The notes: generated by a model from the sequence alone, not told the origin. A stretch of 64,000 nt of DNA from Phycisphaerales bacterium (GCA_020849615.1 JADLFW010000040.1:143220-207219), one strand, 5' to 3'. Shown: positions 8,673-19,338, counted from the first letter of the stretch. A program made the numbers and translations.

Positions 8673-9608
8673 ATGGATGACCCCAATGCGCTCAACCTGC
8701 CTCAGCTCTACGCACACCTGGCCCGGGGAGGGCTGGTGCGGAGGCTGCTGGAACTGGCCCGGGATGAAGATCTCGGCAGCGCGGGCGACCGGACCGGCGC
8801 GGCGTGCATCCCCGTGGGAGCCCGGGCCGAGGCCCGGCTGGTCTTCCGTTCGGGGGGCATCGTCGCCGGGCTTGCGGCCGGGCCCGACCTGATCGATGTC
8901 TTTGCGCCGGGGCGCGATGTCCATCTCGATGTCAAACTGGAAGACGGCGGTCGGGCGGCGGCGAACTCGACGATCGCCGTGCTGTCGGGCCCGCTCCGTG
9001 ATGTGCTGGCGATCGAGCGGACACTTCTGAACCTGGTCGGGCGGCTCAGCGGCATCGCCACGCGCACGGCGAAGTTTGTCGAGCGGATCGGCCCGGGCAT
9101 GCGGGCCCGGCTGTACGACACGCGCAAGACGACGCCGGGCCTGAGGTTACTGGAGAAGTACGCCGTCCGGTGCGGGGGCGGGCACACGCACCGCGTGGGC
9201 CTTTACGATGCGGTGCTGATCAAGGACAACCATCTCGCGGGGGTTGCTCCCGATCAGCTGGCCGACTTTGTGGCCCGGGCTGCGGCGCGAGCCCGGGCGG
9301 CGGCCGGCCCGGGTGGGCTGCAGTTCGTCCAAGTCGAAGTTGAGAGCCTGGCGATGCTCGAGCGGGTGCTCGGACTCCCCGGCGGGGTTGTTGACATCGT
9401 GTTACTTGATAACATGCCCGCCGACGAGATGAGTGAGAGCGTGCGGTTGCGGGACCGTCTCGCGCCGCGGGTGGAGTTGGAAGCCTCGGGGGGTATCACG
9501 CTCGAGACGATCCGCAAGGTCGCCGAGTCGGGCGTGGACCGGATCAGCGTTGGATCACTGACGCACGGCGCTGCATCCATCGACGTAGCGCTGGACATCG
9601 ATTCCTGA
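8673..9608 (+). CDS. nadC: Nicotinate-nucleotide pyrophosphorylase (carboxylating)
   Basis: This 311-residue quinolinate phosphoribosyltransferase makes nicotinate mononucleotide from quinolinate and PRPP in de novo NAD synthesis. Family motifs in order are DEDLGSAGDRTG near the N-terminus, LNLVGRLSGIATRTAKFV, LYDTRKTTPGLRLLEKYAVRCGGG, HRVGLYDAVLIKDNH, the DIVLLDNMP phosphate-binding block and LEASGGITLETIRKVAESGVDRISVGSLTH. All expected Arg and Lys substrate contacts in DTRKTTPG and KDNH are present. The length is normal. birA starts 13 bases downstream on the same strand, so the two probably share an mRNA. Confidence 0.97.
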   Translation: MDDPNALNLPQLYAHLARGGLVRRLLELARDEDLGSAGDRTGAACIPVGARAEARLVFRSGGIVAGLAAGPDLIDVFAPGRDVHLDVKLEDGGRAAANSTIAVLSGPLRDVLAIERTLLNLVGRLSGIATRTAKFVERIGPGMRARLYDTRKTTPGLRLLEKYAVRCGGGHTHRVGLYDAVLIKDNHLAGVAPDQLADFVARAAARARAAAGPGGLQFVQVEVESLAMLERVLGLPGGVVDIVLLDNMPADEMSESVRLRDRLAPRVELEASGGITLETIRKVAESGVDRISVGSLTHGAASIDVALDIDS

Positions 9609-9621
9609 GGGGCACCGACGC

Positions 9622-10422
9622 GTGGAGACCTACGAACTCACGAACTGGGCCGAGCGGATCGAAACCCTCCTCGGGCGGGCCCGGAGTCCCTGGATGGACC
9701 GGGTGTCCGTCCTGGCCGTTACGGCGTCGACGCAGGATGCGGCCCTGCAGATGGCGGCGGGCCGTCCGGGGCTGCTGGTCCTCTCGGGCCGGCAGACGGC
9801 GGGCCGGGGGCGGCTGGGCCGCGTCTGGAGCCACATCGCCGACCTGGGCATCGCCGCGACCTTCGCGATCGACGGCGGCAAGCTGTCGCCCGAGCGGGCG
9901 GCGCTGTCGGCCGGGCTGGCGGTGGCCCGCGCGGTCGAGGCCCTGCTCCCCGACGGTGATGGTGTCGGCATCCGGTGGCCCAACGATGTCGTCGAACGCA
10001 CGCCTGCAGGCCCGGGCCGCAAGCTGAGCGGCGTGCTGATCGAAGCGCGGGACGGCCTGCTGCTGATCGGGATCGGCATCAACGTCGGTCAGCGGGAGGG
10101 CGACTGGCCCAACGAGCTCAGGGGTCGTGCGGTGTCGCTTCGGCAACTGGGCTCGAACGCCGCCCGCATCGACGTCATCGAGCGCCTGGTGACCGAGCTG
10201 GATCGCACGCTGAGCATGCCGGAGCAGGAGGTGGTCGACGCCTGGAAGGCGCGAGACCTGCTCCGCGGCCGCCGGTGCACATTCCTCCACGACACGAAAG
10301 AGATCCACGGCGTTGTCGAGTCGATGGAGCCGAGCCTCGAGATCATCATCCGCGGCGATGGCGGCGGATTGACGCGGTTGCCGGCGGCGAGCACATCCCT
10401 GGTTCTGGATTCGATCCGATAA
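9622..10422 (+). CDS. birA: Biotin--[acetyl-CoA-carboxylase] ligase
   Basis: This 266-residue biotin protein ligase activates biotin as biotinyl-AMP and attaches it to carboxylase carrier proteins. The ligase signature GRQTAGRGRLGRVW lies near residues 54-67, followed by GIRWPNDVV near 112-121, KLSGVLIEA, and GIGINVGQ near 150-158. No N-terminal helix-turn-helix is present, so this is a monofunctional ligase rather than the E. coli repressor type. Translation starts at GTG 9622, immediately after nadC. The C-terminal region (about 215-266) is the small SH3-like domain seen in the family. Confidence 0.93.
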   Translation: METYELTNWAERIETLLGRARSPWMDRVSVLAVTASTQDAALQMAAGRPGLLVLSGRQTAGRGRLGRVWSHIADLGIAATFAIDGGKLSPERAALSAGLAVARAVEALLPDGDGVGIRWPNDVVERTPAGPGRKLSGVLIEARDGLLLIGIGINVGQREGDWPNELRGRAVSLRQLGSNAARIDVIERLVTELDRTLSMPEQEVVDAWKARDLLRGRRCTFLHDTKEIHGVVESMEPSLEIIIRGDGGGLTRLPAASTSLVLDSIR

Positions 10423-10429
10423 GCACCCG

Positions 10430-10858
10430 TCACGACGTTGCGAGGGCCGCGGCGATGCGGTGGGCGAGTTCGGTCCCCTGGCGTGGATCGAGCTTGCCGG
10501 GCTTCCAGGCCAGGTGCAGGCCCGACTCCATCGTCTGGTCAAACCGCGGGATGATGTGGAAGTGCACGTGCATCACGGCCTGGTGGGCGAGTGCGCCGTT
10601 GTTCTGCAGGATGTTGTATGCGGTGCAGTGGGTGGCCTGCATGATGGCCCGGCAGAGCCGCGGGAGGACCCTGCCCACGGCCGCCGCGGCGGCGTCGGAG
10701 AGCTGGTCGAGCTGCACCGCGGGCTCCTTGGGCACCACCAGCGTGTGCCCCTTGCTGAGCGGGCCGATGTCGAGGAACGCAAAGACGTGCTCATCCTCGT
10801 ACACCTTGTGGGAGGGGATCTCCCCGCGGATGATCCTGGTGAAGATGGTGTCGCTCAT
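10430..10858 (-). CDS. HIT family hydrolase
   Basis: This 142-residue histidine-triad protein opens with SDTIFTRIIRGEIPSHKVYEDEHVFAFLDI, which is very close to the HinT/PKCI group. The catalytic triad motif HVHFHIIP is complete near residues 102-109. Such proteins hydrolyse purine nucleotide phosphoramidates and aminoacyl-AMPs. The gene is convergent with birA (7 bases between the stops) and its start faces mutL, with 89 bases between the two starts. It is probably a single-gene transcript. Length and motif leave little doubt about the family; the physiological substrate cannot be told. Confidence 0.95.
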   Translation of the reverse strand: MSDTIFTRIIRGEIPSHKVYEDEHVFAFLDIGPLSKGHTLVVPKEPAVQLDQLSDAAAAAVGRVLPRLCRAIMQATHCTAYNILQNNGALAHQAVMHVHFHIIPRFDQTMESGLHLAWKPGKLDPRQGTELAHRIAAALATS

Positions 10859-10947
10859 GACCGCAGTCTACCCGGGGCGGGCTCGGCGCCGCACCGGGAT
10901 TCGGCCGTGAAGGCGTCGCCGGGCCCGGCGGCTCGTACAATCGCCGC

Positions 10948-12855
10948 GTGCCGGAAACGACGGTCAACAGCACGCAAACCAGCCCCGGGCCCGCGCGGAT
11001 CCGGGCGATGTCGACGCTGCTGGCGGGGCAGATCGCCGCCGGTGAAGTGGTGGAGCGACCTGCGTCGGTGGTGAAGGAACTGGTGGAGAACGCCCTCGAC
11101 GCCGGCGCCCGGCGCATCACGGTGGACCTCGAGCAGGGCGGGATCGAACTCGTGCGGGTCAGCGATGATGGGGGCGGCATTCATCCGGAGGACCTGCCGC
11201 TGGCGCTGGCCCCGCACGCGACCAGCAAGATCGCCCGGGCCGAGGACCTCGACCACATCGCGACGCTGGGGTTCCGCGGCGAGGCGCTGGCCTCGATCGC
11301 GTCGGTGGCGCGGGTGACGATCCGCTCGCGGACCATCGACCAGACCGGGGCGAGCGAGATCGGCGCCGAGGGGAGCGTGGTCTCCGCGCTGCGGCCGGCG
11401 GCGGGCCCGGTCGGCACGACGGTGACCGTGCGCAACCTGTTCTTCAACACGCCGGCCCGGCGCAAGTTCCTGCGGACCGTGCAGACCGAGCAGGCCCGGT
11501 GCCTGGATGCGCTGCGGGACCTGGCGATGGGCCATCCGGCGGTCGGGTTCGCGGCGACGGTGGAGGGGCGCAAGGTGCTGGACCTGCCGCCGGGCCAGGA
11601 CCCGCGGGAGCGGGCGCTGGCCCTGCTTGGGCCCGAACTGGACCGCGAAGTCCTCGAGGTGCACGCCGATGAAATGGATGATGCCCGCGGCGTCACGCTG
11701 TGGGGGCTGGTGGGCCGCCCGTCGATCGCGCGGGCCAGCAACAAGGCCCAGCATCTCCTGCTGAATGGGCGGGCCATCCGCGACCGGACGATCCAGCACG
11801 CGCTCTCGGAGGCCTTCCGCGGCCTGATCGAGCCGTCTCGGTACCCGACCGCGGTGCTGATGCTCGACATGAGCCCCGAGGGTGTGGATGTGAACGTCCA
11901 CCCGGCGAAGGCGGAGGTGCGGTTCCGGGATGGCTCGCTGGTGCACTCGGTGGTGCTCAACGCGGTGCGGCGGGCGCTGCGGGCGGCCGATCTGACGCCG
12001 AGCCTGGGCGCGGCGATGGGAACCCAGCCGCGGCCCGCCGATCCCACGGCCGTGCTGCCGTCATCTCCGGTGCCGGCGGTCATCCCGACGGACCGGTTCA
12101 TCGAGTATTTCCGTCGCGAGGTGCCGGCGCAGGCGGGCCCGGCGTTCTCGTACGAATCGATCCGCCAGGCGATGGAGGCGCCGATCCCCGGCGCGACGGA
12201 GCCCGCGTCGGCGCAGGTGGACGTGGCCGCGGCGGCCGCCCCGGCGGCGGATGAGGGCGTCATCGCGGTGCCCCGGCCCGCGCCGGGAATTCTGCAGGTC
12301 CACAACAGCTACGTGGTGACGCAGGATGAGTCTGGGGTGCTGATCATCGACCAGCACGCGCTGCACGAGCGGGTGATGTTCGAGCAGCTGCTGGACCGGG
12401 TGATGCGGGGTTCGCTCGAGAGCCAGCGCCTGCTGACGCCGGTCGTGCTGGATGTGTCACCCCAGCAGGCCGACCGGCTGGGCGAGCTGAAGCCTCTCTT
12501 CGACCGGATCGGGGTGCAGGCCGACCCCCTGGGCCCGCGCCAGGTCGGGGTGCACGCGTTCCCGACGTTCCTGTTCGACCGCGGCGTGGACCCCGAGCCG
12601 TTCATGCGAGACCTGTTTGAACGGGCCGATGATGAGGACTTCGCGCCCGGCAGCGAGCAGGCGATGCGCGATGTGCTGGACATGATGGCCTGCAAGGCCG
12701 CGGTGAAAGCGGGAGACCGCATGAGCCCGCAGGAGCTGGCCGAACTGCTTAAGCTCCGCGAGCAGGTCGAGCGGTCGAGCAACTGCCCACACGGACGACC
12801 CACGACGCTGCGGCTGAGCATCGGCGATCTCGAGAGGCTGTTCGGGCGGACCTGA
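10948..12855 (+). CDS. mutL: DNA mismatch repair protein MutL with endonuclease motif
   Basis: This 635-residue protein has an N-terminal GHKL ATPase: QIAAGEVVERPASVVKELVEN near residues 28-48, NALDAGA, SDDGGGI, TLGFRGEAL near 107 and GTTVTVRNLFFNTPAR near 155. After a variable Pro/Ala linker (about 350-440) the dimerisation domain contains DQHALHERVMFE near residue 467, which fits the metal-binding DQHA(x)2E(x)4E motif of nicking MutL proteins. ACKAAVKAGD and CPHGRPT near 612 supply further motifs of that site. It should therefore nick DNA itself, as in bacteria without MutH. The start at GTG 10948 keeps the conserved IR residues ahead of the ATPase; an internal ATG at 11008 would lose them. 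Confidence 0.97.
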   Translation: MPETTVNSTQTSPGPARIRAMSTLLAGQIAAGEVVERPASVVKELVENALDAGARRITVDLEQGGIELVRVSDDGGGIHPEDLPLALAPHATSKIARAEDLDHIATLGFRGEALASIASVARVTIRSRTIDQTGASEIGAEGSVVSALRPAAGPVGTTVTVRNLFFNTPARRKFLRTVQTEQARCLDALRDLAMGHPAVGFAATVEGRKVLDLPPGQDPRERALALLGPELDREVLEVHADEMDDARGVTLWGLVGRPSIARASNKAQHLLLNGRAIRDRTIQHALSEAFRGLIEPSRYPTAVLMLDMSPEGVDVNVHPAKAEVRFRDGSLVHSVVLNAVRRALRAADLTPSLGAAMGTQPRPADPTAVLPSSPVPAVIPTDRFIEYFRREVPAQAGPAFSYESIRQAMEAPIPGATEPASAQVDVAAAAAPAADEGVIAVPRPAPGILQVHNSYVVTQDESGVLIIDQHALHERVMFEQLLDRVMRGSLESQRLLTPVVLDVSPQQADRLGELKPLFDRIGVQADPLGPRQVGVHAFPTFLFDRGVDPEPFMRDLFERADDEDFAPGSEQAMRDVLDMMACKAAVKAGDRMSPQELAELLKLREQVERSSNCPHGRPTTLRLSIGDLERLFGRT

Positions 12856-12860
12856 GCGGA

Positions 12861-14708
12861 TCAATCGGAGGCCGGGCCCGCGCCGGCCCGGATCCGGAGG
12901 GCCATCACGGGCGTGCGCCCGTTGTCGATGGTGAAGGCGGGCATTTCGATCGGCTCCCACATCAGCCCGGCGTCGGAGAGGCACTCGACCGCCGGCTTGG
13001 GATCCATTCCGCCGGGCTGCGAGGTCCTGACGAGCAGGATGCACGAGCCGCCGGAGGCTTGCAGATCGCGGCGGAGATCGGCGATGGTGCGCGGGCCGAC
13101 CATCCGCAGGTTCCTGCGCGGTGTCACATCGTGGAACGACTCGATCTCGCGGCGGGCGTAGAAATCGAGCGCGGGCGTCGAGAACTCGAAGGTGGCGATG
13201 GGCTCCCGGCCGTTCTGGTCGAGCGCGGGCAGCAGCGAGGCGATGAACGCGCGGGGTGAGCGGTCCGCGTACGCGAGTTCGCGCCCGGCCGCGTACCACC
13301 AGCCCTGCGCCAGACCCAGCGTAAGGGCGCTGATGAGCGTCGCGCGGGCCAGGATTCGGCCGCGGCTGAAATCGCGGATGGCGGAGGCCATCCACAGTCC
13401 GCCCAGCATCGCGATGCCGGGCCAGAGGGGGGTGAGATATCGCGGGACACCCTTGCCCAGCGTGCTGAAGGCGATGAGCCCCAGGCCGCACCACGCGAGG
13501 ATGGTGTACCAGCCGGGCCGCAGCGCGGGTCGGTCTTTCAGGAGCCAGATTACGGCGATGATCGCCGCGAATGAGCCCAGGCCCACGCCGTACGAGGCGG
13601 CTTCGAGGTTGTTCACGGGCGATTCGGCGACCAGCAACCGCAAGTTGTCGGCGGCCTCCTCCGCGGCCGCGGCCCGGACCGTGCCGGATCCGACGAGGCT
13701 GGCCACCAGTCTTCCCCAGCCCCAAAAGCCCAGCGCGGCCAGGCCCAGAACGCCGATGGGGTGCGTGTGCTTGAGCGCGGTCCAGAGGGCGAAGAGGCGG
13801 GCTCGGTCGGCGAGACGGGTGAGGAGCCACAGCAGGCCGAGGCCCATCACGGCGAGGCAGAAGATGCCGAGCGTTTCCTCGAAGTTCCAGCGCCGACCGG
13901 CGCCGGCCCAGATGATCGCGATGCCGGTGATCGCTCCGCCCGCGCGGAGCGTCCACGAGGGAAGGAGAGATCGCGATGGCCCGGAGGGATCGCTGAGGCG
14001 CGGGCCGGCGCGGGCCTCGGCGTCGAGCGCCGCCCAGAGCAGGATACCGCCGTAGCCCGCGAGCCCGATCGCCAGGAGGGCGGGCGGGCCTTTGGTGAGC
14101 GTCGCCAGCGCGGCGAACAGCGTGGCGAGCCCGAGGGCGGGCCAGTCGACGCGGGCTCGCTCGCGGGATGTGCGCCAGGCCCGGTGGATGGCCCACACCG
14201 CGCCGATGGAGGTGGGGACCAGGAGGATGTCGAGCTCGCCGATGCGGCTGGAGCGGACGTGGAGGATGCCGGTGGCGAGGAAGAGCGATGACCACCAGGC
14301 GACGTGATCGGGCCAGGGGCGGTCCGCGGTGCTGTCATCCGAGGCCGGGCGGAGCATCGACCTGGCCGCGAGGTACGTGAGGATGACGCCCAGCCAGCCG
14401 GCGATGGCGACGGTGAGGCGGAGGTGGAGTTCGCCGGGCGGCCCGCCCGTGATCCTGGCGAGCAGGAGCTGGCACCAGTAGATGAGCGGAGGTTTGGCGA
14501 GGTAGGGCTGGTCCCAGACGGTGGGGACGAGCCAGGCCCAGCGCTGGCCCGATTCGAGGCGTGAGTGCATCTCGCGGGCGACGAGGGCCCGCATGGCCTC
14601 CTGCCAGTTGGTGAGGCCGTGGGAGGTGGGCGCGGTGAAATACATCAGTCCGCAGAGGGCGGAGAGGAGAAGGAGGTCAAGCCAGGCTCGGCGGGGGCGC
14701 AGGGGCAA
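12861..14708 (-). CDS. ArnT-like polytopic glycosyltransferase (GT83/PMT family)
   Basis: This 615-residue membrane protein has about twelve hydrophobic segments and a soluble C-terminal part. Near the N-terminus it has WQEAMRALVAREM, then WDQPYLAKPPLIYW, the pattern of ArnT/PMT-type enzymes (acidic residue in the first loop, then an aromatic-rich KPPL-YW motif). These enzymes transfer sugars from polyprenyl phosphates to lipid or protein acceptors outside the membrane. A second luminal motif, GKGVPRYLTPLWPGIAML, is where ArnT proteins have RYLLP. The C-terminal 150 residues are soluble. The start is probably TTG 14708, 40 bases after pgk ends, so it may be read from the same leftward transcript. 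The sugar donor and acceptor cannot be predicted. Confidence 0.85.
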   Translation of the reverse strand: MPLRPRRAWLDLLLLSALCGLMYFTAPTSHGLTNWQEAMRALVAREMHSRLESGQRWAWLVPTVWDQPYLAKPPLIYWCQLLLARITGGPPGELHLRLTVAIAGWLGVILTYLAARSMLRPASDDSTADRPWPDHVAWWSSLFLATGILHVRSSRIGELDILLVPTSIGAVWAIHRAWRTSRERARVDWPALGLATLFAALATLTKGPPALLAIGLAGYGGILLWAALDAEARAGPRLSDPSGPSRSLLPSWTLRAGGAITGIAIIWAGAGRRWNFEETLGIFCLAVMGLGLLWLLTRLADRARLFALWTALKHTHPIGVLGLAALGFWGWGRLVASLVGSGTVRAAAAEEAADNLRLLVAESPVNNLEAASYGVGLGSFAAIIAVIWLLKDRPALRPGWYTILAWCGLGLIAFSTLGKGVPRYLTPLWPGIAMLGGLWMASAIRDFSRGRILARATLISALTLGLAQGWWYAAGRELAYADRSPRAFIASLLPALDQNGREPIATFEFSTPALDFYARREIESFHDVTPRRNLRMVGPRTIADLRRDLQASGGSCILLVRTSQPGGMDPKPAVECLSDAGLMWEPIEMPAFTIDNGRTPVMALRIRAGAGPASD

Positions 14709-14747
14709 CGCGGACAGAATACGTCGGGCCGATCTGGAGCGCCGGAT

Positions 14748-15953
14748 TCAGGCCTCGTCGAGCACACCCACGCTCTCGAAGGCCTTGCCCTCGAGCATCT
14801 CGAGGCTGGCGCCACCGCCCGTCGAGACGTGGGACATCTTGTCCGACAGTCCGAACTGCTCGACCGCGGCGGCCGAATCGCCGCCGCCGACGATGCTGGT
14901 CGCGCCGGCCGCGGTGGCTTCGGCGATCGCCTTGGCGACCTGGTGCGTGCCGATGCGGAACGGCATCCATTCAAAGACGCCCATCGGTCCGTTCCAGACG
15001 ATGGTCTTGGCCTTACGGAGGACGCTGGCGAACGTGGTCTGCGTGGCGGGCCCGATGTCGAGGCCCATGTAGCCGGGTTTGATGGCGTCCTTGAAGACCT
15101 GGATGTCGCCGGCATCTTCCGAGAAGGTGGTGGAGCAGACGTGGTCGGAGGGGAGGTGCAGGTCGGCCTTGAGCTTGGCGGCCAGGTCGAGGGCGCGGCG
15201 GGCGTCGGCGAGGCGGTCGGTTTCGACCTTGCTGTCACCGACCTCGCGGCCCAGCGCCTTGAGGAAGGTGTAGGCCATGGCGCCGCCGACGATCACGGCG
15301 TCGGCCTTGGGGAGGAGGTGCTCGATGGCGGCCATCTTGTCGGAGACCTTGGCCCCGCCCAGCACGACGACGAAGGGCTTGGCCGGCGAGCGGAGGGCCT
15401 CGCTGAGGTACTTGATCTCCTTCTCGACCAGGAAGCCAGCGACCTTGGGCTTGCCGGCCATCGCCTTGGGCACCGCGACCATGGAGGCGTCGGGCCGGTG
15501 GCAGGTGCCGAAGGCGTCGTTGACGTAGACATCGCCGTAGGCGGCGAGCTTGGCGGCGAAGGATGCATCGCCCTTCTTCTCGGCCTTGTGGAAGCGGAGG
15601 TTCTCCAGCAGCAGCACCTCGCCATCCTTCATCGCGGCGACGGCGGCCGCCGCCGCGCCATCCACGCAGTCCTGCGAGGGGAAGGCGACGGGCCTGCCGA
15701 GCAGTTCGCTCAGCCGTTTGGCGCACGGGGCGAGTGAATCCTCGGCCTGGTAGCCGGTGCCCTCGGGGCGGCCCAGGTGCGAGCACAGGATGGCCCGGCC
15801 GCCGCGGTCGATGACGCTCTTGATCGTGGGGAGCGCCGCGCGGATGCGGCGGTCATCGGAGATGTGGCCATCCTGGATCGGGACGTTGAAGTCCACGCGG
15901 ATCAGGACTCTCTTCCCGGCGACCTGGACGGCGGCGATGTTCTTCTTGGCCAT
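14748..15953 (-). CDS. pgk: Phosphoglycerate kinase
   Basis: This 401-residue glycolytic kinase interconverts 1,3-bisphosphoglycerate and 3-phosphoglycerate with ADP/ATP. It shows RVLIRVDFNVPIQDG at the N-terminus, DDRRIRAALPTI, SHLGRPEG, LLENLRFH, VYVNDAFGTCHR, the hinge motif PFVVVLGGAKVSDK near residue 200, VWNGPMGVFE and the C-terminal GGGDSAAAVE and HVSTGGGASLEMLEG. Length and motif order are standard. It lies 166 bases downstream of atpH and upstream of the membrane glycosyltransferase, all leftward. Pairing with ATP synthase genes is unusual, since pgk commonly sits with gap or tpi. Confidence 0.98.
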   Translation of the reverse strand: MAKKNIAAVQVAGKRVLIRVDFNVPIQDGHISDDRRIRAALPTIKSVIDRGGRAILCSHLGRPEGTGYQAEDSLAPCAKRLSELLGRPVAFPSQDCVDGAAAAAVAAMKDGEVLLLENLRFHKAEKKGDASFAAKLAAYGDVYVNDAFGTCHRPDASMVAVPKAMAGKPKVAGFLVEKEIKYLSEALRSPAKPFVVVLGGAKVSDKMAAIEHLLPKADAVIVGGAMAYTFLKALGREVGDSKVETDRLADARRALDLAAKLKADLHLPSDHVCSTTFSEDAGDIQVFKDAIKPGYMGLDIGPATQTTFASVLRKAKTIVWNGPMGVFEWMPFRIGTHQVAKAIAEATAAGATSIVGGGDSAAAVEQFGLSDKMSHVSTGGGASLEMLEGKAFESVGVLDEA

Positions 15954-16119
15954 GGCTCGATCCTGTCTCCCGCGGTTGGCAGGGCGGGGTGTGAAGGCTT
16001 GGGCCAGAAGAATAGCGGGCGGATTCCGAAGATTCCGCCCGGCCGCGGTTCCGGCTGCGGTGACACGGCGGTGCGGCGCGGAGAAATCAGGGCGGCGCTC
16101 CCGGGGAAGGCCGCCTGTG

Positions 16120-16734
16120 CTACGGGTGCTCGCCGAGGATGCCCGGGATGCGCGACCGGAGACGGGCCGCGCCCTCGTTGGCGAGCTGGTCGCGGAGCTT
16201 GCGGAGCTTCGTGGCGACCGAGGCGTCGATCAGCTGGTCGCCGATGCGGATCTTCACGCCGCCGATCATGGCGCCGTCGGTGTACGGGTGCACCACGACT
16301 TCCTTGTTCAGCACGCGGGCCAGCCGCTCGCGCACGCCGCCGAGCTCATCGGGCGAGAGCGGGGCGGCCGTGAAGACATCGACCTCGACGCGGCCGAAAG
16401 CCTTCTGCGCGATCGCGTCGTACGCCGCGACGATCGCGGGCAGGTGGGAGAGGCGGCCCTTGCTCTGCAGGACCATCAGGAATCGCAGCGTCAGGTCGCC
16501 GATGCGGCCCTTGAAGATCGCCAGCAGCGAAGCGGTCCGCTCCTTGTTGCCCAGGGAACGGGAGGCGAGGAACTCGCTGAACCTGCGGTCCTGCCGCGCC
16601 AGCTCGAGGATCTCCTCCAGCTCGGCCTGGATCTCCTCGATCAGCGGACGCTCGCCCCTGGACCGGGCCAGCTCGAAGAGGCTGCGGGCGTACATGTTGG
16701 CGAGGGCGTCGGGTTGGGCTTCGGTCAGGGGCAT
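16120..16734 (-). CDS. atpH: ATP synthase subunit delta
   Basis: This 204-residue subunit joins the F1 head to the peripheral stalk. The N-terminal helical domain begins with ANMYARSLFELARSRGE, the AtpH signature, followed by the FSEFLASRSLGNKERTASL block. The C-terminal domain contains VEVDVFTAAPLSPDEL and the family-typical IGGVKIRIGDQLIDASV near residue 165. The start ATG 16734 is preceded by GGAGAG. It is the last ATP synthase gene of this leftward cluster, 55 bases after atpF. The alpha subunit gene that normally follows atpH is absent; pgk follows instead. Confidence 0.95.
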   Translation of the reverse strand: MPLTEAQPDALANMYARSLFELARSRGERPLIEEIQAELEEILELARQDRRFSEFLASRSLGNKERTASLLAIFKGRIGDLTLRFLMVLQSKGRLSHLPAIVAAYDAIAQKAFGRVEVDVFTAAPLSPDELGGVRERLARVLNKEVVVHPYTDGAMIGGVKIRIGDQLIDASVATKLRKLRDQLANEGAARLRSRIPGILGEHP

Positions 16735-16789
16735 GAAACTCTCCGGCTGGGCGGGCGCATCGATCCGGTCTGGAAGCGCGGAAGCCCGC

Positions 16790-17425
16790 TCAGCTCACCG
16801 TCTGCAGCTTGGCGAGGGACTCTTCAACGAGGGCCTGCTGGTCGGAGGGGCGGATCTCGCGGCGGAGAATCTTGCCCGCCACGAGCGACGCCATGTTCGC
16901 GGCGTCGCTGTAGATCTCGGAGATCGCGGCCCGCTTCGCCGACTCGATGTCCCGCATCGCCCGCTCACGCATCTCCGACAGCTCGGCGTCCGCCTTGGAC
17001 TTGAGCTCGGCCGCGAGGGCCGTCTGCTGGATCTTGGTCTGCTCGAGCATCTTCTGGGCCTCGGCGCGGGCCTGGGCCAGGCTCTGCTGGTACTGGTCCA
17101 GGGCATCCTTGGCCTGCTTGCGGGCCATCTCGGCCGACTCGATTTCTTCGCGGATCTTGGAGGCCCGCTCGTCGAGGGCCTTGGTGATCGTCGGCCAGAC
17201 CTTCACGGCCAGGACGGCGAAGACCAGCAGGAAGACGACGATAGCGGTGACGCCGGTGACGATGCCCTGCGCGGGGGTCGGGAGGGCCTCGACGACCTCG
17301 TGGCCCGCGGCGGCGGCGTGTGTGTCGGCGGCGTGCGGCGGGTCCTCGGCGAGGACGGCGGCGATGGGGGAAGCGACCGCCACGAAGGCGGTCCAGAGGG
17401 CGGCGGAGGGGAAGTGGCGATTCAT
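16790..17425 (-). CDS. atpF: ATP synthase subunit b
   Basis: This 211-residue peripheral-stalk subunit starts with a signal-peptide-like stretch (residues 1-26, ending ASPIAAVLAEDP), followed by a His/Ala-rich spacer. A single membrane helix (about residues 57-76, TAIVVFLLVFAVLAVKVWP) leads into a long charged coiled coil full of Ala, Glu, Lys and Gln, as in all b subunits. The pattern KVWPTITKALDERASKIREEIE matches b-type sequences. A cleavable leader on subunit b is uncommon outside this phylum; cleavage itself is inferred. It lies between atpE and atpH. Confidence 0.94.
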   Translation of the reverse strand: MNRHFPSAALWTAFVAVASPIAAVLAEDPPHAADTHAAAAGHEVVEALPTPAQGIVTGVTAIVVFLLVFAVLAVKVWPTITKALDERASKIREEIESAEMARKQAKDALDQYQQSLAQARAEAQKMLEQTKIQQTALAAELKSKADAELSEMRERAMRDIESAKRAAISEIYSDAANMASLVAGKILRREIRPSDQQALVEESLAKLQTVS

Positions 17426-17492
17426 GCAGGACTCCGGGGTGGCCCGGCCGCTCCTGGCGCGGGCCGGCGCGGTCGGGCGTTTTCGAAGCCGG

Positions 17493-17514
17493 CCGGCGGT
17501 CGGCAGACCGCCGG
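17493..17514 (-). other. Stable hairpin between atpE and atpF
   Basis: The 101-base atpE-atpF intergenic region contains a perfect 9-bp inverted repeat (CCGGCGGTC / GACCGCCGG) with a 4-base loop, just 3' of the atpE stop on the transcribed strand. The bases that follow are not a clear U-run, so a full terminator is unlikely. It could protect the atpE end of the mRNA or allow partial read-through, which would fit the need for many c subunits per complex. Confidence 0.45.
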
Positions 17515-17526
17515 CGGGTGTCTGGC

Positions 17527-18864
<1,338 letters not shown>

Positions 18865-18868
<4 letters not shown>

Positions 18869-19338
18869 GCCTGAACCTGCTCCCTGCCCGCGCCGCTCGC
18901 GGCGGGCGAAGACCGCTTCTCTCGTTCCAGTTTCTGCAGCGTGGAGACGGTCAGCCCCGTCTCGGCGACCAGCACCACCACCGCGCCCGCGACCAGGCCC
19001 ATCCAGAAGGCCCGGCGGCCTCCATCGGGATCGGCCGCGAAGCCGACCGCGAGCACCAGAAGCATCCGGGCCATCGAGGCCCCCAGCACGGCCAGGCCCC
19101 AGTTCTCGGCTTTCAGATGCAGCAGGCCCGGCAGCAGCGAGACCAGGCTCGCCGCGGCGACGATGCCCGCCGCCAGCCCGGCGATCCGGGCCGGCCCGCC
19201 GAGAGAGACCGCGATGCCGAATGCCGCGGCCGTGCCAAGACCGATCACCGCCAGCATGATGGCGGTGTGGGTGAGGCGACAGACGGGCGATGCTGCGGTT
19301 CGCGTCACACGGGCTCCGGCGCGGGTTCCCCATCGCAT
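18865..19338 (-). CDS. AtpI-like small membrane protein of the ATP synthase cluster
   Basis: This 157-residue protein has four hydrophobic segments (for example AVIGLGTAAAFGIAVSLGG and FWMGLVAGAVVVLVAETGLTV), followed by a charged C-terminus. Its position between an AtpZ-like gene and atpB, and its four-helix layout, fit the ATP synthase subunit I (AtpI) role in c-ring assembly or magnesium supply; sequence identity to AtpI is not obvious to me. The start ATG 19338 (MRWGTRAGARVTR) is chosen tentatively, since no clear ribosome-binding site is seen and a later GTG is possible. The stop overlaps the atpB start. Confidence 0.7.
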
